Source: Microcebus murinus (taxonomy: Eukaryota; Chordata; Mammalia; Primates; Cheirogaleidae). From it: a DNA stretch of 64,000 nucleotides. The notes under the pieces were generated by a model, which worked only from the letters and a program-made list of their open reading frames with translations, made no database searches and was not told the DNA's origin. Shown one piece after another: positions 1 to 12,445 of this stretch. Location: the NCBI RefSeq assembly GCF_040939455.1, contig NC_134109.1:54154001-54218000 (forward strand). The letters are read 5' to 3'. Position 1 is the stretch's first letter, and every line of letters begins with the position of its first letter. Both the position numbers and the translations under genes were made by a program.

Positions 1-799
1 ATAAATAAAATAAAGTGGAAATGAAGTACTTGTCAGAACTCCCTGAAGATCTTTTCACAGGCCAATATGGTGATATACAAATGCGGAGATGCCTACTAGG
101 TTCTAGGTCGTTGACATTCTCCTCTGCTACATGTACAGCTCTTTTTTCCTGATTGATGGCCCTGTTGTCCAACTGCAACTCCAGGCCCACCACAGATGCT
201 TGGCTGTGGACCTACCTTCCTAGTTATCATCCTAATTCCTGCCTTACTTTCATGACAAACCTTGCCTACATTTTGCTTTATCTGCACTTCTCTTCTTCTC
301 CGTACTATTTAAAACTTTGGAGTTGGTTGCGGCCCTACCACAAATGGAAATATATCTCTCTCCTTCACTGGTTCTGAAGCTTCAGTGTGCAAAATAATCT
401 CCTACTTTTTTTAAAGGAGATCCTAAGCCACATACCCTAGAGATTCTAATTTAATAGTCCTAAATTAGAAGGTAGAGATTTGAATATTTATAAGCATTCC
501 TAAATTATTCTAAAGTAGGTGGTTAGGAATCATGGCATGAATAACTATCAAATCTGATGGAGAGTTCTCAGCTCTTATCCACATTTGACCTTTCTGCAAT
601 ATTTGATACTGTTGATGATCCCTCCTTTGAAATTTCAGTGTCCCAGATGGCCAAGGCCCAGGCCTTTGTAAAAGCTGACCTTTCCACAAACCGTTCATTC
701 ATCTGTGAGTACATAAAAGGGAACTACAGACATCACCTACCCTAAGTTTTTGCTTACTGCTTGGTCTGAAGCTTCAGCGGCCCCCACTCCTTCTCCTGT
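1..799. other. Intergenic, no gene recognised
   Basis: The sequence is mixed and AT-leaning, with short open frames under 75 codons on both strands and none that reads like a known protein. I see no clear repeat ends. The stretch around 540-740 has pyrimidine-rich text that could be worn LINE2 sequence, but it is too diverged to assign. Confidence 0.4.
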
Positions 800-1195
800 T
801 AATGTCTTTCATGGGATTCTCCTCCTTTCTCAGCCCACTGTTGAAATAAGTAATACAAATAACGATGAGTATTTACTGAATGCTTTCTCTCATTCCAATT
901 CTGTGATGGTTTAGGTATTTTGTTGTTGATGCTTGTGTTGTTTTCTTTCTCCCCACCCCCTACCAGGTACTCTCCTTGCCTAAAGTGCTCTTTCTTCATC
1001 TACTCCTGCCAGCAGGGTCACATTCTCTGAGATGTTTTTCCTGATGGCTTTTACTGACACTTTCTACTACTGGAGGTCCCTGTCTCTGTGCTCTAGATCA
1101 CCTAACACACTGTGTTTGATTTGCTTATTATGAATCACCACCTCTAATCAACGGGCTTCTTGAATGGTAAGGACTTTATCTATTAGCCCTCAGGG
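800..1195 (+). repeat. LINE2 (L2)-like 3' fragment
   Basis: The text resembles the L2 3' UTR in sense orientation: a CT-rich stretch, then a block near 1130-1190 matching the usual 'cttgaatggtaaggacttt' region before an L2 tail. It is highly diverged with no target-site duplication, as expected for an element that died before the primate radiation. The assignment is from remembered consensus only. Confidence 0.35.
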
Positions 1196-1295
1196 CCTGT
1201 CTTAGAGCCCGGCTAAATGGCTTGTCTTTTAATTATTTGAGCGTAGTAATAATTATTTATTTAATTTTTCAATCCTTCTAGCAAGATAGTGTACC

Positions 1296-1475
1296 CTATT
1301 TCACAAAATGTGCTCCTTGGACCAATTATATTCAAATCACCCTTGAGGAATGCTAAAAAGACAAACGTCTGAGCTCCTTGCTTACCAGGTTCCAGAGCAG
1401 TTATTTCTGAGATTGAGCCCAAGAATATTCATTTTGACAAGTAACTTCAGTGATTCTCATGAATAGTAAAATAGG
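1296..1475 (+). mobile_element. MER5-like hAT-Charlie DNA transposon remnant
   Basis: The order of motifs follows MER5A/B: 'tgctccttggacca' near the start, 'aatcaccctt-gaggaatgct' in the middle, 'gagattgagccc-aagaatattcattttgacaag' and a final 'gtgattctcatg'. These non-autonomous elements are internally deleted hAT transposons with no coding capacity. The copy is diverged and its 8 bp target duplication is not recognisable. Confidence 0.5.
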
Positions 1476-1944
1476 AAAAATATTTCTGGAATCGGAAGAG
1501 TTCTTACTGCGATTTAAGAAATCTGTCTTCTACTAGTGATAATACTAATAACTAGCTTATCTTTTGTGAATAAATCTTTTAAGAAGATGAAATTTTGGTT
1601 ACATTTAGAAATAGGGAGTTAGAATAAATTATCTACAAAGTCTCTTCTGTGTCTAACTTTTTTTTTTTTTTAGTTTTAGTAATTTGGAATAACTAGTACT
1701 ATACTTAACATGTAAATTGTCTTCTGACTCATCTGAAATTGGCGTCTATCTTTTGTACTTCACAGGAATGAATAATTTCAAATAATGAAAGGGTGCAAGA
1801 GATACAAGTACAATAAATCCAAGATTGGAACTGGAGCTATTCTTATAACTGCAATTACATACAGAAGAGCAGTAACGGGTGTTCAGACTTAACTACAGTA
1901 TCTTAATTTATTTAATTTCTCATTCTAAATAGTCCATTATATAT
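1476..1944. other. Intergenic, no feature seen
   Basis: AT-rich sequence with a T run near 1659-1670. I see no gene and no assignable repeat. Confidence 0.4.
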
Positions 1945-2120
1945 AAAGATTGTAAGCCAGGGGCCACATGCCTCAGAATCACTTGGGATTGTCATTAATA
2001 CTGTAGTCTCCCTGGTCATACCAATAGCTACTGAATTACAATGTTTGGCCAAGGATCAATATTTTTACAAGCACTCCAGGAGACTAACTCATGTACCATT
2101 TCAGAACCACTGATGGTAGT
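1945..2120 (+). mobile_element. MER5A-like hAT-Charlie remnant
   Basis: This is a second MER5-type copy in the same orientation as the one 600 bases upstream. It shows 'gccaggggccacatgcctca', 'gaatcacttgg', 'actgaattacaatgtt' and a terminal 'tttcagaaccactgatgg', in MER5A order. It has no coding potential. The longest overlapping minus-strand frame (107 codons, 2028-2351) merely crosses it and resembles no protein. Confidence 0.55.
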
Positions 2121-4369
2121 TAAGTGAAGATATACATGAATAACAAACAAACTGTTGCAATGTCCATAAAATGATAAATACTCTAAGGTCTTCTGCAAGC
2201 CAGCCTTCTGAACATGCACAGCAAATGCTGGCACTGCCATGTGGACTAAAACACCATGTTTTCTGACTTTAGGAATAGGAGATTCAAGTCTGTGGGCCAG
2301 GATACAACTGTAATCCAGCACATAACTAACGCCTTGCAAATGTTCAAACATTGTGATCCAGCATGGTTCTGGGTTGAAATACAGGCACCAACTAGGATAT
2401 AGAATTGGCCATAAACCAAGTGAAGGAGGCTTTGGGGGCTAAGAACAGAAGAAAAGACCATAGTACATAGGAGAAGAAAATAATCAATAAGATAATGCAT
2501 TAAGTAAATGAAACCGCAGTTTTGCTTAATTAGATAAACTAGCTTTGATTCTAAAATCTGTGATTAACAATCACCAGTTTAGGCGATAAACAAAAATTAC
2601 ATGTATTAAAATGTAATGACCACTGATACATCATATCAAGTACATACTTGATAAAATATCTTTCCCGTTTTCAAAGCAGTGAGAAAAATGTTTTAAGACA
2701 TTAAAATATTTGTGGAATATACACTAAAAATTTCAAAGTATATATAATTTTAATTTTAATAGGATAAATGCATGTCATTGGCTACATAAATAAAACTTTT
2801 ATAAAATCCATTGTGAGTTTTTTATTTACATTTGAGAAAAATTTAATGTTAGAAATGAAATTCTATGCTACAGATGGAAAGGAAAATAATTTGGAAAATA
2901 TACTACAAGTTCATGAAGATTACTTTCAAGAAAGTGACAAGTGAATGCTTGAAGCATCAATGAATTATTATTCACTACTTTCCCTGGAAAGAAAGTTGCA
3001 TGTATTAATTAAGTCATGATAAGGGAAAGAGAGTTTAAGTGCCAATCACGCACTCATCAGAAATGCATCAAGTAAAATTAAGGTTTAATTTTCCCTTTAT
3101 AATCCTATGAATAAAAATGCCAGTCTTTCTTCATTGGAGACTTAGTCTGGTGTTTTTGCAAGGTCAAATTTCCCTGACAAATGTGTTTCCAATATCTTAT
3201 TCAAATTACAAATACAAAAACTTTTGTCTGCATTGAGTCCAAAATGATTTATTGATCCCTGTAATATGACTTACTCATTAAGCATGTGACCTTCAAAAAA
3301 TAATGATTTTTTAGCTATAGCATTTTTTAAAAATCAGTTTCTGTTCCTTTAATTAATCATAAAATAGTTTTAAATTTTGATTATTTAGAGCTTTGTAAAC
3401 AAGTAGACTATATATGAATTTAAAAATAAAGTCTTGAAAAATATAAATATAGGCTGAAAGGTTTTTTGTTTGTTTGTTTGTTTCAAGGCTGGTTTTCAAC
3501 AACCTCTTTTACCTTACCAAAGCAATTCGTATTCCTGGTCTCTCTGTGAGAGAAAGTAAGAATATTCCTTACAACTATATTTAAGAATCATCTGCAATGC
3601 CACAGGGTGCTATTGACAATGGAAAGGAATGAGGAGGATTATTAAGATATTTCATACCTATTTCATACCTAACAAGGCTTTTGAAATGACTATGGGTATA
3701 CATGTAAATTCAGTTTCATCATATAATCACAATACTGCCTAACAATTTATATGCCCTTAAATAGTTCAAGTGACTTTAAATACTTTTCACATATTATGAA
3801 GGTGCTTATAAGTATCAAAGGGTTTTAAAAGACATTTGCATGTTAGTTACAAGTAAATTTTTCAAATTACCTTATAAGCTTCCTATCCAATGCAATAATT
3901 ATTCTTATCAAGACTAATCCTAAAATGCTGCCTTTCTTATGTGCTTCTAAGATGGGTCAAATAAGAGCATTAATTCCAGTGACAATCACAGAAATCTTCC
4001 ACTTGCATTTATAACACGTCATTCACGATAGAGCTGAAATGGATAGCACATGTGCTCATTGAACGAAATATACGGGTATCCACCAAACCCTTATTGAAAA
4101 CTCTATGATAAAATTATTCCATATCTGTCTTGCCCCTAAATTAAACAAAAATATAACCTCACTTCTCCATAGAACATTTCCAAGGAAATGTAAATACTGA
4201 AAGATCACCCTGTTTTCTGCTAATTAAGACAATTTTAATACCCAAATAACCAACATTTCATAATGCAAAAACCTTAGGTCAGAAATTTAGATGGGAGCTA
4301 CAGATGAGAGGGTGAAAAACAAGGTTGTATTCTGCTTCTTTTACTTATTAAACAAATCATCCTTTGATT
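2121..4369. other. AT-rich intergenic DNA
   Basis: This is low-complexity-leaning AT-rich sequence with scattered A/T runs and a short TTTG repeat (about 3463-3483). I looked for exons (a pyrimidine tract plus AG, an open frame, then GTRAGT) and found none supported. A small exact duplication, 'atttcatacct' twice, sits at about 3649-3670. Confidence 0.4.
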
Positions 4370-4520
4370 TAGTCTTTCTTGGCCTTCATTCTCTTTTCTA
4401 TAAATTAGGAATAATAATATCTTCCTAAGAAGCATAACTCAATGGTTGAGGATAAGGATTTTTAGTTTAAAATGAGAAATTTTACTTTAAAATGGAGAGC
4501 TGCCTATGAGTGGTAAATGA
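4370..4520 (+). repeat. MIR-like SINE fragment
   Basis: The block around 'ggccttcattctcttttcta-taaattaggaataataatatc' corresponds to the MIR core where consensus has 'cctcagtttcctcatctgtaaaatgggg'. MIRs are tRNA-derived SINEs mobilised by L2 and long extinct. Ends are vague. Confidence 0.4.
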
Positions 4521-5149
4521 TATAAAATGATGAACTAATATCAGATGCTGCTATGTATTCCTATCTAGCTTAGGAAAGACACACAGGGGTTTTTCCCACC
4601 TTCAGTCTCGATAAGAATAGAGTAATTGAAATAAAATCATTTTTTAAAATCACACTTGCAGTCCCTCAGTCTTCTTAAGTCTTCAAGGCTTCCACCAAAA
4701 AAGGAAATGCTTTCTAAATTACAGTAATTATTAATCACCATATTTGCTGAGCATTGGAATCCTAACAATGTCTCGATAACTGTACTCTGAAGGTATCTAA
4801 GATGCACTAAAGTATGGAGCACTGTTAAGTTGAATGCTTTAGACAGATGTTTTAAACTGTCCCCTCTCTCACACCCTGGGCCCAAGACTCACCCTGACTG
4901 GAAGATTTGAATTCATTCAATCTTTTAAAGAGTGATTCGATAAAGCTGCTCAGGTCGCAATAAATCCCAAACTGTGAAATATAAAAAAAACAAATCTCGA
5001 CAATAAAAACATTCAAATATTACCAAACAAAATTCAGTGTGAATGAATAATGCATTAAAATTCATTTCTTTCATGTCTTTAACTGGCTAGGATTACCATA
5101 AAGAGCCTTCTTAGAGTGTAGGCAACAATAAAAATTGCAATAACTCATA
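4521..5149. other. Intergenic, no gene recognised
   Basis: An 82-codon minus-strand frame (4637-4885) lies here, but it shows no family resemblance, no flanking splice-site pattern and no promoter-like sequence. I treat it as chance. Confidence 0.4.
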
Positions 5150-5345
5150 CTTGGTAGAGACTTTCATTTTTGAATCTGGATATTCTTTAATTTTCATAAT
5201 AGCCTTGGGATATAAATATCATCATATCCATTTCATAAGAGATGAAATCGAGAGATTAGTGATTTGCCCCTAGCTACACAGTAAGTGAACTATATGTTGA
5301 TTCCAGTCCAAGGCACTGGCAGTAAGATTACTGCATTACTCAAAT
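5150..5345 (-). repeat. MIR-like SINE, antisense
   Basis: Reading antisense, the sequence follows MIR: a terminal part with 'tttaattttcataatagcct' and 'gggatataaatatc', then 'catttcataagagatgaaat' and 'gatttgcccctagctacaca-gtaagtg'. This is the conserved 'gatgaggaaactgaggc … ttgcccaaggtcacacagct' arrangement. It is old and degraded. Confidence 0.5.
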
Positions 5346-5489
5346 TTATATAGCTAGATGGTTAGCACTTAAGAGAAATAGCATTGAGGTAGCAGTCAAT
5401 TTAAAATTCAAAAGTCAAAAACATTAAAGCAAATATATAAAAGAAAAGAAAAGTGGAAAATAACTGACAGGCACTTAAAATCATGAAAA

Positions 5490-5584
5490 TTCTATTATTT
5501 ATTGAGTATTTATTATGTGCCAGGTACTGTTTTAAATGCTTTATATGAATTAACTATGTAATTTTTATCTAAGTCTCAACAACA
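5490..5584 (-). repeat. MIR/L2 3'-tail-like fragment, antisense
   Basis: The stretch 'ttattgagtatttattatgt-gccaggtactgttttaaatg' is the reverse complement of the shared MIR/L2 3' end ('gtgcctggcacatagtaggcgctcaataaat'). It cannot be split confidently between MIR and L2. Confidence 0.5.
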
Positions 5585-6380
5585 GTGTTCAAAACTGGAG
5601 GTCACCCTTGATTTCTTTCATTCTCCTACACTCCACATCTAACCCATCAACAAATCCTGTGGTCTTCAGCTTCCAAACATATGTAGAATCTGTTCATCTT
5701 TCTTCTGCTCCCTGCCTCACCCCATCTGTGCTGCACCTCTGTGTTCTCTTACCAGGATCCTAACTCCTCTATCTCTTCCTGATCAGGCCCCCTTCAGTCT
5801 ATTTCTAACCCAATACCAGAATAATCTCTTTAAGCTATATGGGGTCACTACTATTCTCAAAACCTTCCAATGGTTTCCTGTCCCCACAGGGTCCAATCTT
5901 TTATAAAGACCTGAAAGACCCTCCATGATCTGGCCTCATCCCTACCACTGAACCATGCCTCTCCTTGGTCCAGTCCCACCAACCTGGCTGCTTGCTCTGA
6001 ATTATTCTAGACATTATTCTTTCTGGGGGCTGTGTATTTGTTGTCTCCTTGTCTGGAATATTCTTTTTCTAGGTGTTTTCATGATTTAGTCCCTAATCTG
6101 ATTCATGTCTCTGTTCAAATATTATTAGTGAGGATTTCTTCCCCTAGTCTACATAAAATACTAACCCTTCTGACAGCTACACACCTTGAGCCAGTTTCTC
6201 GTTTCTCTGGAAACTATCAGTAGCTGCACATAGATTTTACTTGTGTGCATGTTTTGGAGGGGAGAGGAGTCTATTTTTCCCATGACAATGAAAGCTTCGT
6301 AGATAGAATTTGTCTGTCTTATGCATAGCTATGAGTATCTATTACATACCAGATGCTCAATAAAAATATGTTAAACAAAG
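5585..6380 (+). repeat. LINE2 (L2) 3' region, sense
   Basis: This is a clear L2 copy. It contains the ORF2-end text 'cttccaatggtttcctgtcc', followed by 'ctgaaagaccctccatgatctgg', the 3' UTR landmark 'tcatgtctctgttcaaatat', and an end at 'atgctcaataaaaatatgtt'. These appear in L2 consensus order over about 800 bases. L2 encodes an endonuclease/reverse transcriptase and went extinct early in mammals. All frames here are broken (the longest, 6032-6223, is 63 codons). Confidence 0.75.
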
Positions 6381-6389
6381 AATTGAATT

Positions 6390-6512
6390 AACAACCCAAA
6401 GAGGTAGATACTGCATAATATCCTATTTAAAGATAAAGGGATAGAGGCAGTGGCATACGGAGACAAAATAACTTACTGTGAATCACAAAGGTAGAGAATG
6501 GCAGAGCTTAAA
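6390..6512 (-). repeat. MIR-like SINE, antisense
   Basis: Motifs in order: 'caacccaaagaggtagatac', 'tatttaaagataaagggata', 'aataacttactgtgaatcac' and 'ggtagagaatggcagagctt'. These fit the MIR core read antisense. Diverged. Confidence 0.5.
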
Positions 6513-7050
6513 GAAAATTTATGCCATGTTGTTGCAGAGCTCATGCACCTAACACTGAACACACCTGTGAATAAGCAGTATCTACCTAAAAAGAATCCTG
6601 TGACCTAAAAATATCCATGGTACGACAATAGCAGCACTGTAGGAATGCCCTACTCTCCCTTATTTTCTACTTGTCCTCACAAAGCTGCTGTTAAAAAAAT
6701 ATACCATTAAATCTAGCACCTCTTGGTTTCTAAATACAACTCCCATTAAGAAGAACTAGAGTTTTTGGAGACATAACTGATAACAAGACTAGGATAGAAA
6801 GAGCACAAAGTGAAAAAGTGTCAGAAAGTAAGAAAGTGCTTAAAAAATTGATGGAGCTATGTCAAAAGGACATATAATATATACTTAGTAACTATTATGC
6901 ACAGGGAATCATTTTATATGCTCTCTTCAAACCAACTCTTCAAAGTAGGTATATTAGAACATACAATATTTTGTTTTTCCGTTTTTGTGATGCTTCGCTA
7001 AGAATGGTCTCCAATTTCAGCCAGGTTGTGTCAAAGGGTATTAGTTCACC
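6513..7050. other. Intergenic, no gene recognised
   Basis: AT-rich unique-looking sequence ending in a T-rich run at 7053-7064. No supported exon or repeat. Confidence 0.4.
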
Positions 7051-7064
7051 TTTTTTTTTTTTTT

Positions 7065-7240
7065 ATGGAAGCCAAGCAGGTGGGAGGGGGAACGAGGGGA
7101 TGGGTAAATTCACACTTAATGGGTACAATGCATGTTATATTGGTGATGGGCACACTTATAACTTTGATTCAAATGACACAAAAGCAATTCATGTAGCCAA
7201 AACATTCATACCCCCATAATACTATGAATTTTTTTTTTAA
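7065..7240 (+). mobile_element. Strepsirrhine-type L1 3' UTR fragment
   Basis: The segment runs from a G-rich patch ('ggtgggagggggaacgaggg') through 'gggtacaatgcatgttatattgg' (split here for length) and 'gtgatgggcacacttataac' to 'attcatacccccataatact'. It parallels the 3' UTR of the L1 at 13.1 kb. It is more diverged than the copies at 33.6 and 35.7 kb, its poly(A) is interrupted, and no target-site duplication is visible. Confidence 0.65.
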
Positions 7241-8889
7241 GTGTGTGTACTAGCCTAGCACTCAACAATGTGTCTCACATGCAGTAGACACTACCACACA
7301 GTGTTTGTCTTAATATAATTTAAGGAAATAAAACTGGAATCACAATGGGTATAACACCTTGAGGCTATGAGTAAACAGATAATCACAAAAGAAAGGGAAA
7401 TAGGGAAATGACAAAAGAAAAGAAGGAAGAGAGGAAGAAATAAAGGAATGAAGGAAGGTAAGAAACAAGAGTAAGAGAGACATAATTAGAGTATGGCAGG
7501 GGAATGATGCAGAATCAAATTAGAAAATATCCACTTTGTCATGACATTTTAATAGTTATTTCAGGCAAGTTTCCTCAACAGTTCAAAAATTGGAGAACAA
7601 CATTTTCACACATTCCTAAAATAATCACCTCACAGTTTACTTATTTCCCTTATTAATGACACATGGGAAAAGTAGCTTTCCAGAGGATAAATCAGTCAAA
7701 CACCACCTTAATGATGACATGTAAGATCACCAATAATGGGCAAAAGTAATACCATGGAATCCCTAATGCAATGTCCTATGATAGAACACAGTATCACCTA
7801 AGTATTAATAATTACCTTATCAAACATATTCTACTTGAATTTAATCATAGGAAAGTGATCAGACTCATCTAAAATCAAAAATGTTCTACAAAACACCAGG
7901 CTACAGTCCCCAAATGCCAATTTTATTAAAGAAAAAAGAAAGAACATAATCCAGGCAACTAAATGCAATGTATGATTCTAGTTAAATCCTAGATTTTATT
8001 AAAATTCCCTATAAAGGATATTATTAGACAATTGGAGAACTTTGAATATAGATTATATTTTAGGTAAGAGTATCATATTAATGTTAACATTTCTTGCATT
8101 GCAAACTGTATTATGTTTATGTAGGAGAATGGCTGCCCTTATTCTTTGCAGGGCATTCATGCCTTTAAGGATCTAAGGTCATGATGTCTTTAATATCTCA
8201 CCTGGGTCAGCAAAAAGCCCTATATTTATAGTATATATCTATTCATCTATGAAAGAAAGAAATAGGGAGAGGAAGCCAATTTGGCAAAATATTAGTAATT
8301 ACTAAATCTAGGTAGAAAGTATATAGGAAATTACTTTATTTTTTCCATTTTTCATCAGGTAATATCTTCAAAAATAGCTGGGAAAAAGTCTTCTTTTTCT
8401 AAAAACATTGAAAATACTAAAACATTTAAAAACACTGAAAAGTAAAAATAATTTGTTGCTTCAGACCCATTGGTGTTAATACATGGGTTTCTTCTCCTAT
8501 ACAATTCTCTCATAATTCAGCCTATGTAGTTTTTCTCCATTTTTGACATAGATTTTCACACATAGAATCTTAATACAAAAATGTAACAATAACAATAATT
8601 AAACTTGCAGATTATCTAATGTTTGACTATAGAGTTAGTTTCAAATTCACATTTATTTCCTGTCATTGGGATTCTCCTAAATATTTCAAGTTTGTGAATG
8701 TGATCACAGCTTAAATTCCAGGAACGATGACTTATGCAGAACAGTTAACATCCTTCCTAATACCCATTGTGATCTCTGGTCCAAAATGAAAGGGTTAGAT
8801 TTCTCAAGTGCTATATGAAAATATCTACGTAAGCCCAGCATCCGCTCAGCAGCAATAAGTAAGGGGTAGCAACAGTTAATTTTGAAGTC
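7241..8889. other. AT-rich intergenic DNA with a polypurine patch
   Basis: Between about 7385 and 7470 the plus strand is almost all purine (gaaagg/gaagga-type), a low-complexity GA-rich patch. The rest is AT-rich with no recognisable gene or element. Confidence 0.45.
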
Positions 8890-9330
8890 ATTTTTTTTTA
8901 ACGTCAGCTTTTATGAGGCTAAGTAGAGGGGCTTAGGACAAGTTGGACAGGAAAGAATTCACTCTGGATAGTTTAGGCAAAGAACATTTATTATAGGATA
9001 TAAAGAGACAGATCCTAGAATAGGCTTTCAAAAGTAATACTTAACACTTGGGCATAAAAGGAGCAATATATTGTTCCTTCCACTATCAAGAAACCAACTA
9101 CTGGGATTGAAAATTTCTTTCACTGATGCCATCTCCAGAACCACACTGTCTCCATCACCATCTACACCAGCAGAATGATGATGGCCTTACTCCCTGGGTC
9201 TTCCTCTGCTTAACTTAGTTCTAAATTTGTATATTACCCAAACCTATCTGACTGACAGAATCTAGATCACATCCATACACCCCATGGAAATGTGCCTGGG
9301 TCATATAGCATTTAGTCTCCCAACTTTTGT
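8890..9330. repeat. Possible old LTR or other interspersed repeat, family unknown
   Basis: The text 'ggacaggaaagaattcactc … agaacatttattatagga … actgggattgaaaatttctt' reminds me of a repeated mammalian element, possibly an LTR read antisense. I cannot name the family or define its ends. Treat this as a weak call. Confidence 0.22.
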
Positions 9331-9399
9331 AGTACATGAAGGCCTACTAGAGGATGGTTGACATATACATTGAGCTAGACAATGGTACTAAGGAAACTT

Positions 9400-11420
9400 C
9401 CCATCCCTTCCTTCATAAACCTATTATTATTCCCTTTCAAACTTGCTCTCTGATATCCTAAATGTTTTCTCTGAAGCTCCCCTTCATTTTATTAATACTT
9501 ATTACTCTGACACCTGGCCTTCTTGAAGACATTCCTTCCAGACTCCCAACTTCTTAAGAGGAGGCTGCTTAGTTTAGTAGACTAAGTGGAGGAAGTAATT
9601 AGAGTAAGAAGAGCATAGAATTAGAGTAAGTATCCTCTTTGCTCCTCCTTGATATTTTGGAACTGTGTCTCGTTTCTCTTTCAAAACACTAACTCCTTTA
9701 AAATGCACATCATCAGACTTTTTAAATATCTCTTCTTTTCAATATCCCATATACTCCATATCTTTCCTAGTTGTCCTCAACTTCTGACATTCTCACTATT
9801 ATATCCCTCATTCAGTGATGATTTTGATTCCTGGTTTGCCATCTACCTATTCACAACTGATGCTCTCTCTCATCATTCTTAGCTACATCAGAGTCAGGCA
9901 TATGATCCATTCAATGACGCCCTCCCCTGTTGTCACCGAGAACTGTACACCCTATCTATCACCTCTAATTCTTACTCCAAAACTACCATTCAACAATTTT
10001 CTGATCTCATGGAGGCCTACTCTATACTGTATCAGAATTTTACTATTAATTACCTCCTTTGTAGCTTCATATGCCTCTCTCTCAGCTAGGATTTAATAGT
10101 TCAGAAGTATAACTAGCTTATATACATCCTGATTTTGTTTGCTCCTCTGTTTTACTCTTTGAAGAAAAACTCAATACAATAGCTGAACATTACTGGTTTA
10201 TTCAGCAGTATCAATCATGTGGTCACACAGTTCAAGCAAGCCTGTAACAATGTCAGACTGCCCTTACTATTACTACATTATTTCTCTAGTAAATTCACTC
10301 TCATATACTTCAATATAACTATTTCATACTGCCTTGTGTTACACAAGGTTCCTATACTTTTTCATCCCATCATTCCCAACTGATGACATCACTGCCTAAT
10401 CCATGAAAAGAACAAGTGCAATCAAATGAGAATTATATCATTTGCCTATCACTAATTCTTCCAATTTACCTACACCTGTACATGTCTTCTATCATGTTAC
10501 CATAGAAGAAGTGCTTCTACTCCTATCTATGGCCAATGTAGCTGTTTTCTGGATCTCATTTTCTTTTGCCTCCTCAAGGAATTCTTTCTAAACCATTCCC
10601 CACTCTCTCTTGAATCATTAGTTTCTTGGTTTTTACTGGATAGTTCATTTCAAAAAAACCAACTAATATCAGCCAATTTAAGCAATGTCCACAGACACAT
10701 AGCCATGAGCATAAATTCTGTGGAATCCACTTTTACCTCACCACTGACAATTGTCCTACAATAGCAAAACTCTTCAAAGCTGTCCACATTGTCTGTATCC
10801 TCTTTGTCACCTTCCATTCTTCATTAAATATACTCAGTGCTTTAATTACCATTACTCCAATGAAAGAGGTCTTAATGAGAGAATCAAAGATCTACATTTT
10901 GCCAAACCCAATGATGAATTATCTGTTCTCATCTTATTCAATCATTCAATACCATTTGACAAAATTGATTATTCCCTCTTCTTGAAAACTTATCTAGGTT
11001 TCCCAGACCCTACACTCTTGAGTTTCTTTTACTTCATGGACTAGTTTCTACTCAGACATCTTCTCCTCCAAACCTGGAAATGATGTCAGCCTTTTAATTT
11101 TGTCCTAGAATCCCTTCTTTTCTATTTCTGTATTCAACCTATGTGACCTCATCCAGTTCCCTATTGCTTCAAATATGATGTATATACTTATAACTTTCAA
11201 ATGCATACTTCTTGCATGGAACTCTATATCCAATTGCCTATCAACTTCTCCATTTCAGAATTACAGTGGAAAAAGACAACATGTCTTTTCTCCTCCAAAT
11301 ACCAAATATACTCTCCCGCAGATATCTCTCAGCATATGGTATTACCTTTTAAACTGTTGCTGAAGCCAATAAAAAGTTAGCTTTGTCTTGGATTGTTTCC
11401 CCTTACAAAACACACTCAAT
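9400..11420 (+). repeat. Long LINE2 (L2) copy with ORF2 endonuclease-to-RT remnants
   Basis: A run of about 2 kb tracks L2 ORF2 in sense orientation. Landmarks include 'aacaagtgcaatcaaatgag' and 'tacacctgtacatgtcttct' (10.4 kb), 'ctggatctcattttcttttg' with 'cctcaaggaattc' (10.55 kb), 'aaaactcttcaaagctgtcc' (10.77 kb) and 'ccaaacccaatgatgaatta' (10.9 kb). The translated frame at 10751-11044 includes FDKIDYSLFLKT, close to the FDTVDHSLLLET-type reverse-transcriptase motif I associate with L2. The frame is broken into pieces of 62-97 codons by stops and shifts, so it is a fossil. Confidence 0.6.
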
Positions 11421-11730
11421 TAACCTGTTACTTCTGCCAGCTACATCTCTAAAACATATTAAATTCCTAAACTTATTTTATTAATTGGTTTGCACATTTA
11501 TTTGCTGTCTTCCCCATTTTCTTGTGAACAGTCTAAAGGCAGGGTTCAATTACCTTTGTTTATTGTTATATCACAAAAATAAAGACATCTTGCTCCAGAA
11601 TCTTTACTTACATTTTACACTTCTATGTCTAGGAATATCATAAAAATGACATTAAAATATGATGTGGAAAAGATTACAATCACCCATTTTATTCATTCAT
11701 TCAGGTATACAGCTAATCATCCATTCCTTC
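11421..11730. other. Intergenic, no gene recognised
   Basis: AT-rich sequence following the L2 copy, possibly including its degraded 3' tail. Nothing else is recognisable. Confidence 0.35.
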
Positions 11731-12088
11731 AATTTAGTTCTGCCTGCCCCCAAAAATTCATATGTTGAAGGCCTAACCCCTAGTACTTCAGAATGTGACT
11801 GTATTTGGAAGTGGGTTATTTAAAGAAGTAATTAATTTAAAATGAATTCATTAGGATGGGTCCTAATCCAAGGTTACTGGTGTCCTTATAAAAAAAAAAA
11901 AAAAAAAAACCCAGCACACAGGCACACATGTGAAAACACAGGGAGAAAAAAAGACCTCACAAGCCCGGGTGAGAGGCCTCAGAATAAACCAGCCCTGCCA
12001 ATACATTGATATCATACTTCTAGCCTCCAGAACTGTGAAAAAACAAATAAATTTCTGTTGCTTAAGCCACCTAGTCTTTGCAAACAAG
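11731..12088 (+). mobile_element. MLT1-like (ERVL-MaLR) solo LTR
   Basis: Characteristic text in order: 'aaaaattcatatgttgaagg', 'cctaacccctagta', 'gtgactgtatttgga', 'ggtgtccttata', 'gtgaaaacacagggaga', 'gcctccagaactgtgaaaaa' and 'aataaatttctgttgcttaa-gccacctagtc'. This is the old MaLR-type LTR layout as I remember it. A homopolymer A run (11890-11909) interrupts it. It has no internal or coding sequence, so it is probably a solo LTR. The exact subfamily is uncertain. Confidence 0.55.
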
Positions 12089-12445
12089 CTTGTCTAGTCT
12101 AGCAAATAGAAACAGCTGAGAATAGCAACCAGCTAATATAGTATGTTTTGCTTAGGAGTATTTGTGGCTCAATCACATCTTTTGAAATTAACTATTTTAC
12201 AAAAGAAATTGTTAAGATTCACATACCTTATTATTTGGATATGTAATTCTATTCTTTCAAAAAGACAGTTTATACTAATATTGTTTCCCAGGCTTCTAAA
12301 ATACATATCTACATGGAAAAATTAAAGAATCATGAAATGAATTGCCTACACAACAACTACCTGGTAGAGATGTGGAAGGGTTTTTGTGTGGGTTTTTTCC
12401 CCCCATTTCAAGTTCTATCTATGAGTGCATGTGCAAAAGTTAAAT
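12089..12445. other. Intergenic spacer, no gene recognised
   Basis: Unique-looking AT-rich sequence between the LTR and the L1 inversion. It includes a G/T then C run at about 12380-12404. Confidence 0.4.

Noticed and set aside
2028..2351. 107-codon minus-strand frame
   Set aside because: Crosses a MER5-like transposon remnant, has no domain and no exon boundaries.
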